A stretch of DNA of 5,197 bases, from positions 1-5,197 of the forward strand of contig JAOPZP010000030.1 in the NCBI GenBank assembly GCA_025964055.1, in the 5' to 3' direction. Below the pieces are notes generated by a model. That model was not told the origin of the DNA. It ran no database searches and saw nothing but the letters and a program-made list of their open reading frames with translations. The stretch is from Conexibacter sp. (GTDB taxonomy: Bacteria > Actinomycetota > Thermoleophilia > Solirubrobacterales > Solirubrobacteraceae). Below are positions 1 to 5,197 of the stretch, one piece after another (position 1 is the stretch's first letter; each line of letters opens with the position of its first letter). A program made the translations under genes and the position numbers.

Positions 1-1260
1 GAAGCAGCAGTTGGCCGAGCGCGACTCGTAGCCGCCGTCGCCGACGGTCCACTCGCGCTCGAGGTCGACGAGCGTCACGTTGGCCTGCTCGCCGGTGGCG
101 ATCGACGGCGTCGGCAGGTCGAAGAGCGCGGCGCCGTCGCTGAGGCGCTGCACGACCAGGGCGAGCGGCAGCTCGCCGGTCAGGACGAGGTTGGTGTACA
201 CGGCGGCGAACGCGGTCTCCAACCCGGTCGTGCCCATCGGCGCCTGCTCGAACGGGACCTCCTTCTCGTCGCGCGCGTGCGGGGCGTGGTCGGTGGCGAT
301 GCAGTCGATCACGCCGGAGCGCAGGCCCTCGATGAGCGCCTGGCGGTCGGCCTCCTCGCGCAGCGGCGGGTTCATCTTCATCCGCGTGTCGAAGGTCCGC
401 ACGGCCTCGTGGGTGAGGCAGAGGTGGTGTGGCGAGACCTCGCACGTGATGTGGACGCCGCGGGCCTTGGCGTGGGCGACGGCGTGCACCGATTCCCTCG
501 CGCTGAGGTGCTGGATGTGGATCCGGCCGGGGCGGGCGGGATCCTCTCCGGCGATCATCGCGTCGCGCGCGACCATCGTGGCCTCGCTGATCGACGGGAT
601 GCCGGTGACGCCGAGCTGGGCGCTGACCTCGCCCTCGTGCATCGCGCCCTTGCCGCTCAGCGACGGGTCCTCCTCGTGCAGCGCGATGACGCCGCCGCAC
701 AGGCGCTGGTACTGCAGCGCCTTGCGCAGCATGCCGGCGCTGACCACCGGGCGGCCGTCGTCGGTGAAGCCGGCGGCCCCCTCGGCGCGCAGCTCGGCCA
801 TCTCGGTCATCTCGGTGCCGTTGAGGCCGCGCGTGATGGCTCCGACGAAGCCGACCGGGATGCGGGCGTCGGTGGCCGCCGTGTCGCGCAGCGAGCGCAG
901 CAGCGGCGCGGAGTCGACGACCGGGTCGGTGTTGGGCATCGCCAGGACGGCGCAGAACCCGCCGGCGGCCGCGGCGCGGGTGCCGGACTCGAGGTCCTCC
1001 TTGTGCTCCTGGCCCGGCACGCGAAGGTGGACGTGCGGGTCGACGAACGCCGGGAACAGATGGCGGCCGGCGGCCTCGATCGTCTCGGTGCCCTCGGGCG
1101 CCGTGAGCGTGCCGGCCGGCGCGATCTCGGCGATCTCCCCCGCGCGGATCAGCACGTCGTGGCGGCCGTCGATCCCCGAGCGCGGGTCGAGCACGTGCGC
1201 GTCCCAGATCAGCAGGTCGGCGGCGGCCGCCGGAGCCTGGACGAGCAGCGGGGCGGACAT
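1..1260 (-). CDS. pyrC: Dihydroorotase, type I (3' end cut by window edge)
   Basis: Zinc-dependent amidohydrolase that cyclises N-carbamoyl-L-aspartate to dihydroorotate, the third step of de novo UMP synthesis, in the cytosol. The frame is open for 420 codons from the ATG at 1260 to the window edge without a stop. Family members are about 425-450 residues, so only the C-terminal tail is missing. Metal-site motifs are in order: DPHVHLR (His76, His78), GFTDDGR (Asp167/168), ALHEED (His195), IQHLSARES (His251) and ATDHAPH (Asp324). MPNTDP (108-113), EVSPHHL (274-280) and KMNPPLRE (295-302) are also typical of bacterial PyrC. The Asp168 position matches the type I pattern rather than the E. coli-like type II. 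Its start overlaps the pyrB stop by one base (TGATG), and AAGGAG lies 10 nt upstream. Residue roles come from family knowledge; the motifs are read directly. The allantoinase and hydantoinase relatives are unlikely given the pyrR-pyrB context. Confidence 0.96.
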   Translation of the reverse strand, partial: MSAPLLVQAPAAAADLLIWDAHVLDPRSGIDGRHDVLIRAGEIAEIAPAGTLTAPEGTETIEAAGRHLFPAFVDPHVHLRVPGQEHKEDLESGTRAAAAGGFCAVLAMPNTDPVVDSAPLLRSLRDTAATDARIPVGFVGAITRGLNGTEMTEMAELRAEGAAGFTDDGRPVVSAGMLRKALQYQRLCGGVIALHEEDPSLSGKGAMHEGEVSAQLGVTGIPSISEATMVARDAMIAGEDPARPGRIHIQHLSARESVHAVAHAKARGVHITCEVSPHHLCLTHEAVRTFDTRMKMNPPLREEADRQALIEGLRSGVIDCIATDHAPHARDEKEVPFEQAPMGTTGLETAFAAVYTNLVLTGELPLALVVQRLSDGAALFDLPTPSIATGEQANVTLVDLEREWTVGDGGYESRSANCCF

Positions 1261-2192
1261 CAGGCGGGGACTCCTTGGAACGTCGGTGCGGGGGTCTGGG
1301 CCGTGGCGAGGACCTCGAACAGCACGGCCATCCGGACGACGACGCCGGCGGCGACCTGGGCGGTGATGACGGCCTGGGGCGAGTCGACGACCTCGGCGCT
1401 CAGCTCCACGCCGCGGTTGACGGGCCCGGGGTGCATGAGCACCTGCTCGGGTCCGAGACGGCGGCCGTTGACCTGGTACCAGTGCGCGTACTCGCGCAGC
1501 GACGGGACCCAGCTCTCGTCCATGCGCTCGTTCTGCATCCGCAGCGCGTAGACGACGTCGGCCTGGCCGAGGTCGTCGAGCGTGTACCGGACCTCGCAGC
1601 CCAGGGCCTCGATGCCGCGCGGGATCAGCGTCGGCGGGCCGGCCAGCGTCACCTTGGCGCCCATCTTCTGGAAGGCCAGGATGTCGGAGCGCGCGACGCG
1701 GGAGTGCAGGACGTCGCCGACGATCCAGACGTTGAGGCCGTCCAGGCCGCCGAGGCGCTGCCGCAGCGTGTGGACGTCCAGGAGCGCCTGGGTCGGGTGC
1801 TCGTGCTTGCCGTCGCCGGCGTTGACGATGGCCGCCGGCGTCCACCGGGAGACCAGCTCGGCGGCGCCGGCCCACGGCGTGCGGATGACGATCGCGTCGG
1901 GCTTGTGGGCGCCGAGGGTCAACACGGTGTCCTTGAGCGACTCGCCCTTCTCCACGCTCGAGCCCGACGCGCTGAAGTTCACGACGTCGGCGCTGAGCCG
2001 CTTGGCGGCCAGCTCGAACGAGGAGCGGGTGCGGGTGGATGCCTCGTAGAAGAGGTTCAGGACGGTCCGGCCGCGCAGCGCCGGGACCTTCTTGATCTCG
2101 CGGTCGGCGATCTCGGAGAACGAGGCGGCGCGGTCGCAGATGCGCTCGATCGCGGCACGATCGAGGTCCTCGATGGAGAGAAGATGCTTCAT
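1260..2192 (-). CDS. pyrB: Aspartate carbamoyltransferase catalytic subunit
   Basis: Joins carbamoyl phosphate and L-aspartate to give N-carbamoyl-L-aspartate, the committed step of pyrimidine synthesis. The protein is 310 residues, normal for the family. The N-terminal carbamoyl-phosphate domain carries FYEASTRTR (48-56), the mobile-loop motif SSVEKGESLKDT (78-89; Ser78 and Lys82 correspond to E. coli Ser80 and Lys84) and GDGKHEHPTQALLD (127-139). The C-terminal aspartate domain has GDVLHSRVARS (159-169), RMQNER (218-223) and HPGPVNRGVE (254-263). The usual Arg-His-Pro near residue 105 is Arg-Thr-Pro here (104-106). I start at ATG 2192 because the protein then begins MKHLLSIEDL, as in homologues. 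This ATG overlaps the pyrR stop by 4 nt (ATGA), with GAGG 7 nt upstream; a longer frame extends upstream but overlaps pyrR. No pyrI regulatory gene follows, so control probably comes from PyrR, not an allosteric subunit. Confidence 0.97.
   Translation of the reverse strand: MKHLLSIEDLDRAAIERICDRAASFSEIADREIKKVPALRGRTVLNLFYEASTRTRSSFELAAKRLSADVVNFSASGSSVEKGESLKDTVLTLGAHKPDAIVIRTPWAGAAELVSRWTPAAIVNAGDGKHEHPTQALLDVHTLRQRLGGLDGLNVWIVGDVLHSRVARSDILAFQKMGAKVTLAGPPTLIPRGIEALGCEVRYTLDDLGQADVVYALRMQNERMDESWVPSLREYAHWYQVNGRRLGPEQVLMHPGPVNRGVELSAEVVDSPQAVITAQVAAGVVVRMAVLFEVLATAQTPAPTFQGVPA
1271..1276 (-). promoter_or_regulatory. Ribosome-binding site of pyrC
   Basis: AAGGAG, a strong Shine-Dalgarno match, lies on the minus strand within the final codons of pyrB, 10 nt upstream of the pyrC ATG at 1260. 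It fixes the pyrC start at the TGATG junction. Confidence 0.7.
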
Positions 2193-2758
2193 GCGATCGC
2201 CTCGGAGAGCGCCGCGATGCGGACCTCGTCGACCCCGTCGAGCTCCTCGACGCGGACGTTGACGCGCTCGGCGCGCGAGGTCGGCAGGTTCTTGCCGACG
2301 TAGTCGGGACGGATCGGGAGCTCGCGGTGGCCGCGGTCGGCCAGCACCGCGAGCTGCACCTTGGCCGGCCGGCCGTAGGCGAAGAGCGCCTCGATGGCGC
2401 TGCGCACGGTACGTCCGGTGAACAGGACGTCGTCGACGAGCACGACGGTCAGGCCGTCGAGCGGGAAGTCGACGTGCGAGGCGTGCACGGTCGGATTCCG
2501 ATCCCACCCGCCCCGGCGGCCGACGTCGTCGCGGTAGAAGGCGATGTCGAGGTCGCCGATCGGGACCTCGCGCTCGAGCAGGTCGCCGAGCAGGGCGTGG
2601 ATCCGGCGGGCCAGGATGGCTCCGCGGCGGTGGATCCCCACGACGGCGAGGGAATTGGCCCCGTCGGCCCCGTCGTTGCGCTCCACGATCTCGTGGGCGA
2701 TGCGCACCAGGGTGCGACGCATGTCGTCCTCGTCCAGGACGACCTTCTCATGGTCCAT
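2189..2758 (-). CDS. pyrR: PyrR bifunctional pyr operon regulator / uracil phosphoribosyltransferase
   Basis: Uridine-nucleotide-sensing RNA-binding protein of the phosphoribosyltransferase fold. It binds a hairpin in pyr mRNA, and many homologues also convert uracil and PRPP to UMP. With the ATG at 2758 it is 189 residues, close to the usual 175-195. The PRPP-binding motif VVLVDDVLFTGRT spans 105-117. GIHRRGAILARRI (41-53), DIAFYRDD (71-78), LADRGHRELPIRPDYVGKN (139-157) and the C-terminal VNVRVEELDGVDEV (166-179) are characteristic of PyrR and separate it from plain Upp. The frame could extend 39 codons upstream. That stretch is low-complexity Arg-rich and would be read from the promoter and the PyrR hairpin, so MDHEKVVLDE is the right start. 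It is first in the operon, overlapping pyrB by 4 nt. Its own leader carries a PyrR-binding hairpin, so it should be autoregulated. Confidence 0.96.
   Translation of the reverse strand: MDHEKVVLDEDDMRRTLVRIAHEIVERNDGADGANSLAVVGIHRRGAILARRIHALLGDLLEREVPIGDLDIAFYRDDVGRRGGWDRNPTVHASHVDFPLDGLTVVLVDDVLFTGRTVRSAIEALFAYGRPAKVQLAVLADRGHRELPIRPDYVGKNLPTSRAERVNVRVEELDGVDEVRIAALSEAIA
2200..2203 (-). promoter_or_regulatory. Weak ribosome-binding site of pyrB
   Basis: GAGG on the minus strand, inside the last codons of pyrR, lies 7 nt before the pyrB ATG at 2192. Together with the 4-nt ATGA overlap it supports this start and translational coupling to pyrR. Confidence 0.5.
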
Positions 2759-2769
2759 CAGTGCTTCCG

Positions 2770-2776
2770 CCTTCCT
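2770..2776 (-). promoter_or_regulatory. Ribosome-binding site of pyrR (inside the PyrR hairpin)
   Basis: AGGAAGG on the minus strand lies 11 nt upstream of the pyrR ATG at 2758. Its AAGG half forms the 3' side of the lower stem of the PyrR-binding hairpin, and its AGG half lies in the internal loop. A second purine run, GGAAG, sits 5 nt before the ATG outside the hairpin and could contribute, which would weaken sequestration. Confidence 0.6.
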
Positions 2777-2800
2777 GGCCTCACGGGACCGGGTTAAAGG
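2770..2800 (-). promoter_or_regulatory. PyrR-binding RNA hairpin in the pyr leader
   Basis: Read on the minus strand from 2800 to 2770, the RNA can fold as: lower stem CCUU (2800-2797) with AAGG (2773-2770), asymmetric internal loop UAACCC (2796-2791) opposite AGG (2776-2774), upper stem GGUC (2790-2787) with GGCC (2780-2777), and hexaloop CCGUGA (2786-2781). This matches the known PyrR site: an upper stem of the ARUC/GGYU kind closing a CNGNGA hexaloop, above a purine-containing internal bulge. The 3' arm contains AGGAAGG, the likely pyrR Shine-Dalgarno sequence, 11 nt before the ATG. PyrR bound with UMP or UTP would therefore hold the ribosome site closed. No antiterminator or U-rich terminator is visible, so translational repression, as described for mycobacterial pyr leaders, is the best model. 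The motif and pairing are seen; the mechanism is inferred. Confidence 0.87.
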
Positions 2801-2819
2801 TGGGTGGTGGTCTCCCCTC

Positions 2820-2825
2820 AACCTA
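2820..2825 (-). promoter_or_regulatory. Putative -10 box of the pyr operon promoter
   Basis: TAGGTT on the minus strand fits the TANNNT actinobacterial -10 pattern. A start site about 7 nt downstream (near 2813) would give a leader of about 55 nt made up almost wholly of the PyrR hairpin, which is a sensible arrangement. No convincing -35 hexamer is visible at the usual spacing. The region between this box and the divergent one at 2882-2887 is about 56 bp. Confidence 0.5.
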
Positions 2826-2881
2826 GCAGCGAGGCGCGGACGGAACCCGCGCGACCGCTGGCCGGCGCGCGGCACGTGGCG

Positions 2882-2887
2882 TAGGGT
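2882..2887 (+). promoter_or_regulatory. Putative -10 box for a leaderless methyltransferase mRNA
   Basis: TAGGGT ends 6 nt before the GTG at 2894. Transcription normally begins 6-8 nt past the -10 hexamer, so it would start at or next to the first base of the start codon, giving a leaderless transcript. There is no Shine-Dalgarno sequence before the GTG. A -35 element is not evident; CTGGCC at 2858-2863 is at most a weak candidate. Confidence 0.5.
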
Positions 2888-2893
2888 CGGCCG

Positions 2894-3730
2894 GTGACCG
2901 ACTCAGCCGCCACCGACGACCGCGACCTCAAGGCCCGCCACCGCGCGATGTGGGCCTCGGGCGACTTCCCGAGGATCGCCGCCGAGACGATCGGCGACGT
3001 GGGGCCGGCGCTGGCCGCGGCCGCCGGCGTGCACGCCGGCCAGCGGGTGCTCGACGTCGCCGCCGGCTCGGGCGCGACCTCGATCCCCGCGGCGCTGACC
3101 GGCGCGTCGGTCGTCGCCTCCGACCTCACGCCGGAGCTGTTCGAGACGGGCCGCGCGACGGCGTCGGCCGCCGGCGTCGAGCTGGAGTGGGTCGAGGCCG
3201 ACGCCGAGGCGCTGCCGTTCGCCGACGCGTCGTTCGACGTCGTGCTGTCGTCCTTCGGCGCGATGTTCGCCCCGCGCCACCAGGTCGTGGCCGACGAGCT
3301 GATGCGCGTGGTGCGCCCGGGCGGCACGATCGCGATGACCAACTGGACGCCGCAGGGCACGATCGGGCAGTTCTTCCTGATGATGGCGCCGTACATGCCG
3401 CCGCCCCCGCCCGGGTTCGTCCCGCCCGTCGCCTGGGGCCTGCCGGACCATGTGCGCGAGCTGTTCGGCGACCGCGTGACCGACCTGCGGTTCGAGGAGC
3501 GCGTGCAGCCGGTCGAGCAGTTCGCCGCGCCGAGCGACCTGGTGTCCTACTACCGCGAGAACTTCGGGCCGACGCTCGTCGCCTACGCGCGGACGGCGGA
3601 CGACCCGGAGCGGCGGGCGGCGCTGGAGGCCGACTTCCTCGCCCACGCCGAGCGCACGAACCTCGCTGAGCCGGGCGGCCGCGCGCGGTGGGAGTTCCAG
3701 TACCTGCTGGTGGTGGGCCGCCGAGCCTGA
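2894..3730 (+). CDS. Class I SAM-dependent methyltransferase (UbiE/Methyltransf_11-like)
   Basis: A 278-residue Rossmann-fold methyltransferase; the methyl acceptor is unknown. The SAM-binding motif I is VLDVAAGSG (52-60). An acidic residue at the end of strand 2 (Asp77, in VVASDLTPEL) would bind the ribose hydroxyls. EADAEALPF (101-109) is the adenine-contact motif, FDVVLSSFGAMF (114-125) is motif II, and LMRVVRPGGTIAMTNW (136-151) is motif III. A proline-rich segment (169-178) followed by AWG then begins the variable C-terminal substrate region. There is no signal peptide or membrane segment, so it is cytosolic. I use the GTG at 2894 because a TAGGGT -10 box sits 6 nt before it and MTDSAATDDRD leads directly into the conserved N-terminal helix. 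It is divergent from the pyr operon and 41 nt upstream of the amidase gene. Resemblance to UbiE/MenG is at fold and motif level only, so I do not assign a quinone role. Confidence 0.9.
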   Translation: MTDSAATDDRDLKARHRAMWASGDFPRIAAETIGDVGPALAAAAGVHAGQRVLDVAAGSGATSIPAALTGASVVASDLTPELFETGRATASAAGVELEWVEADAEALPFADASFDVVLSSFGAMFAPRHQVVADELMRVVRPGGTIAMTNWTPQGTIGQFFLMMAPYMPPPPPGFVPPVAWGLPDHVRELFGDRVTDLRFEERVQPVEQFAAPSDLVSYYRENFGPTLVAYARTADDPERRAALEADFLAHAERTNLAEPGGRARWEFQYLLVVGRRA

Positions 3731-3757
3731 CCGGCGGCGCCCGGGGCCGGCTGCCTC

Positions 3758-3763
3758 TAGGGT
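3758..3763 (+). promoter_or_regulatory. Putative -10 box for the amidase gene
   Basis: TAGGGT in the 41-nt gap after the methyltransferase ends 8 nt before the ATG at 3772. It is the same hexamer, at nearly the same spacing, as that before the methyltransferase GTG. No Shine-Dalgarno sequence precedes the ATG. It suggests a near-leaderless transcript and independent expression, although read-through from the methyltransferase gene is also possible. No clear -35 is seen. Confidence 0.45.
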
Positions 3764-3771
3764 GCCGCGCC

Positions 3772-5166
3772 ATGGAGGCCATCCCGCCGGACCTGCCCAG
3801 CCGCGGTGCGCGCGCCGCCCTCGCGGCATCCGTGTCTCGTGGAGAGGTCTCGCCGCGGGAGCTGGTCGCCGAGGCGCTGGCACGGATCGAGGCGCTCGAC
3901 GGACCGCTCAACGCCGTGGTGGCGCTGCGCGCCGAGGAGGCGCTGGTGGAGGCGTCGAGCGCTCCCCGGACGGGCCCGCTGGCCGGGCTGCCGCTGCTGG
4001 TCAAGGACCTCGCCTCGTGCGCGGGGATGGTCACGACGTATGGGTCGCCGTGGTTCGCCGACCGCGCGCCCGACGTCGTGGACGACGCGGCCGTGGCGCG
4101 GCTGCGGGCCGCGGGCGCGATCGTCGTCGGGCGCTCGAACGTCCCGGCGTTCGGGCACACGGCGTTCACCACCAACCTGGTCTTCGGCACGACCCGCAGC
4201 CCGTGGAGCCTCGAGCGCTCGCCGGGCGGCTCCAGCGGCGGGTCGGCCGCGGCGCTGGCCGCGGGCATGGTGCCGCTGGCGACGACCAGCGACGGCGGCG
4301 GCTCGGTGCGCGGTCCGGCGTCGCTGTCGGGCCTGGTGGGCTACAAGCCCACCAACGGCGCGATCGGGCGCAACGTGATCCCGCGGTGGATGGACTTCTC
4401 GACGATGGGCTGCGCGGGCTCGAGCGTGGCCGACGTGCTGCTGGAGGCCTCGGTCGTCGTCGGCCCGGTGCCCGGCGACCTGCTGTCCGTGGACTCGGTC
4501 GACCTGGTCCCGGCGCTGCCGCGGCGCGTGCTGGCGTGCCCGTCGCTGCGTGGGCCGGGCGCGGTCGACGCGCCGATCGCCGCGGGCTTCGACGACGCGT
4601 GCGCGCTGGTCGCCGACACGCTCGGGCTGCCGCTGGAGGTCGTCGACGAGCCGGTCGACCCGCTGACCGCGTTGTGGTGGGCGATGATCGCCTGCGTGCA
4701 GCTGGCCGAGTCGCTGGCGGACCTGCGCGACCGCTGGGACGAGGCGGAGCCGTCGCTGAAGCTGCAGCTCGACATCGGCGCGCAGGTCGGGGCCTTCGAC
4801 TACGTGGCGGCCGAGCGCCGGCGCTTCGCGCAGTGCGCGCGGCTGGACGCGCTGCTGGGCGACGACGCGGTCCTGCTCACGCCGACCACCAACGCGACGT
4901 CTTGGCCGGCCGAGGGCCCGCTGCCCGACCACGCGGGCGAGCGCGCCGGCGATCCGCTCGTCGCGCTGAACTGCGCCGACCTCAACATGACCGGCCACCC
5001 CGCCGTGTCGGTGCCCTGGGGCCACGATCCCGACGGCGTGCCCTTCGGGATGCAGCTCATCGCACCCCGCCGCCGCGACGGCCTCGCCCTCGGCCTCGCC
5101 CACGCGATCGAGCTGGCCCGCCCCTGGCCCCTGACCGCACCCGGCTTCCGCCCCTTCCTCACCTGA
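3772..5166 (+). CDS. Amidase-signature family hydrolase
   Basis: A 464-residue serine amidase that hydrolyses a carboxamide to acid and ammonia; the natural substrate is not readable from sequence. The Ser-cisSer-Lys triad is complete: Lys78 in LPLLVKDL (74-81), cis-Ser154 in PGGSSGGSAAALAAG (151-165) and nucleophile Ser178 in SDGGGSVRGPA (173-183), followed by GLVGYKPTNG (187-196). The C-terminal domain has LLTPTTN (368-374), the NMTGHPAVSVPWG segment (405-417) and GMQLIAP (426-432), all family hallmarks. No signal peptide is seen, so it is cytosolic. A frame extending upstream to 3688 would overlap the methyltransferase gene. The ATG at 3772 is preferred because MEAIPPDLPSRGARAALAAS leads straight into the usual N-terminal helices and a -10 box lies just upstream. 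GatA of the tRNA amidotransferase is a less likely alternative: no gatC or gatB is adjacent, and the sequence after the nucleophile (RGPASLSG) differs from GatA. Confidence 0.93.
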   Translation: MEAIPPDLPSRGARAALAASVSRGEVSPRELVAEALARIEALDGPLNAVVALRAEEALVEASSAPRTGPLAGLPLLVKDLASCAGMVTTYGSPWFADRAPDVVDDAAVARLRAAGAIVVGRSNVPAFGHTAFTTNLVFGTTRSPWSLERSPGGSSGGSAAALAAGMVPLATTSDGGGSVRGPASLSGLVGYKPTNGAIGRNVIPRWMDFSTMGCAGSSVADVLLEASVVVGPVPGDLLSVDSVDLVPALPRRVLACPSLRGPGAVDAPIAAGFDDACALVADTLGLPLEVVDEPVDPLTALWWAMIACVQLAESLADLRDRWDEAEPSLKLQLDIGAQVGAFDYVAAERRRFAQCARLDALLGDDAVLLTPTTNATSWPAEGPLPDHAGERAGDPLVALNCADLNMTGHPAVSVPWGHDPDGVPFGMQLIAPRRRDGLALGLAHAIELARPWPLTAPGFRPFLT

Positions 5167-5184
5167 GGGGACAGTCCCCTTCCT
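5167..5184 (+). terminator. Possible weak terminator hairpin after the amidase gene
   Basis: Directly after the TGA stop, GGGGACAGTCCCC can fold as a 5-bp GC-rich stem (GGGGA/TCCCC) with a CAG loop, followed by TTCCT. The tail is not a true T-run, so intrinsic termination would be inefficient. The element may instead be part of a repeat. Confidence 0.3.
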
Positions 5185-5197
5185 GCAGTGGCACTGC
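5167..5197. repeat. Tandem 6+1+6 palindromes at the right edge (REP-like, truncated)
   Basis: Two perfect inverted repeats, each 13 nt with a single central base, lie 5 nt apart: GGGGAC-A-GTCCCC (5167-5179) and GCAGTG-G-CACTGC (5185-5197). The second ends at the last base of the window, so its true extent is unknown; the preceding TTCCT could pair with an AGGAA just beyond the edge. The geometry resembles dispersed extragenic palindromes in GC-rich genomes. The palindromes are seen; a repeat-family identity is inferred. Confidence 0.55.

Noticed and set aside
80..1551. Long plus-strand open frames of more than 400 codons opposite pyrC
   Set aside because: They are antisense to a gene with complete dihydroorotase motifs, have low-complexity Arg/Ala/Ser-rich translations with no recognisable domain, and are expected where stop codons are rare at very high GC.
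2759..2875. 39-codon N-terminal extension of pyrR
   Set aside because: It would begin upstream of the proposed promoter and read through the PyrR hairpin. The Arg-rich extension is unlike PyrR, and the internal ATG at 2758 gives the normal family length.
2861..2880. GC-rich partial symmetry and a CACGTG in the divergent region as an operator
   Set aside because: The symmetry is imperfect and short, and nothing ties it to a known regulator; it is not supportable from a single sequence.
3731..3750. CCGGC/GCCGG inverted repeat after the methyltransferase stop as a terminator
   Set aside because: It is only 5 bp with a 10-nt loop and no following T-run. Such pairings arise by chance in sequence this GC-rich.
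3688..3771. 28-codon N-terminal extension of the amidase into the methyltransferase gene
   Set aside because: The extension is Gly/Pro-rich without family similarity, overlaps the upstream coding sequence by 43 nt, and would place the start upstream of the TAGGGT -10 box.
2903..5162. Long minus-strand open frames opposite the methyltransferase and amidase genes
   Set aside because: Their translations are Arg/Ala/His-rich shadows without motifs, while the plus-strand frames contain full SAM-binding and amidase-signature motifs.
1..5197. A novel defence, mobile or biosynthetic system
   Set aside because: Every stretch over 300 bases is covered by a recognisable enzyme or regulator gene. There is no transposase, integrase, nuclease, repeat array or clustered unknown genes. 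The methyltransferase and amidase are single common-family enzymes with no evidence of a joint system.

Overview
The window comes from a very GC-rich bacterial chromosome, with strong G/C preference at third codon positions. Long antisense shadow ORFs are common, as expected at this composition. The base composition, the pyrR-pyrB-pyrC gene order, PyrR control at translation and the TAGGGT-type -10 boxes placed right before start codons all point to Actinomycetota. A deep-branching class such as Thermoleophilia (Solirubrobacterales) is my best guess, but this is inference, not a database result.

Layout. On the minus strand (1-2758) lies the start of a de novo pyrimidine operon, read right to left: pyrR (2758-2189), pyrB (2192-1260) and pyrC (1260 to the left edge, missing only its last few dozen residues). 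The three genes overlap at their start/stop codons (ATGA and TGATG), so they are co-transcribed and probably translationally coupled. Later pyr genes (carA, carB, pyrD and so on) would be expected beyond the left edge but are not visible. A 135-bp divergent intergenic region (2759-2893) holds the pyr promoter and a short leader. That leader is almost entirely one PyrR-binding hairpin with the CNGNGA hexaloop, and its 3' arm contains the likely pyrR ribosome-binding site. This implies feedback by translational repression rather than by attenuation.

On the plus strand are a UbiE-like class I SAM-dependent methyltransferase (2894-3730) and an amidase-signature hydrolase (3772-5166). Each has a TAGGGT hexamer 6 or 8 nt before its start codon and no Shine-Dalgarno sequence, so each is probably transcribed from its own promoter as a leaderless or near-leaderless mRNA. 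Neither has an evident link to pyrimidine synthesis, and their substrates cannot be read from the sequence. After the amidase stop codon, two back-to-back 13-nt palindromes run to the right edge. They look like a REP-type repeat or weak terminator cut by the window end.

The window is mostly ordinary housekeeping and accessory enzyme genes. The most informative non-coding element is the PyrR RNA hairpin. I saw no CRISPR array, tRNA, rRNA, transposase or novel multigene system.
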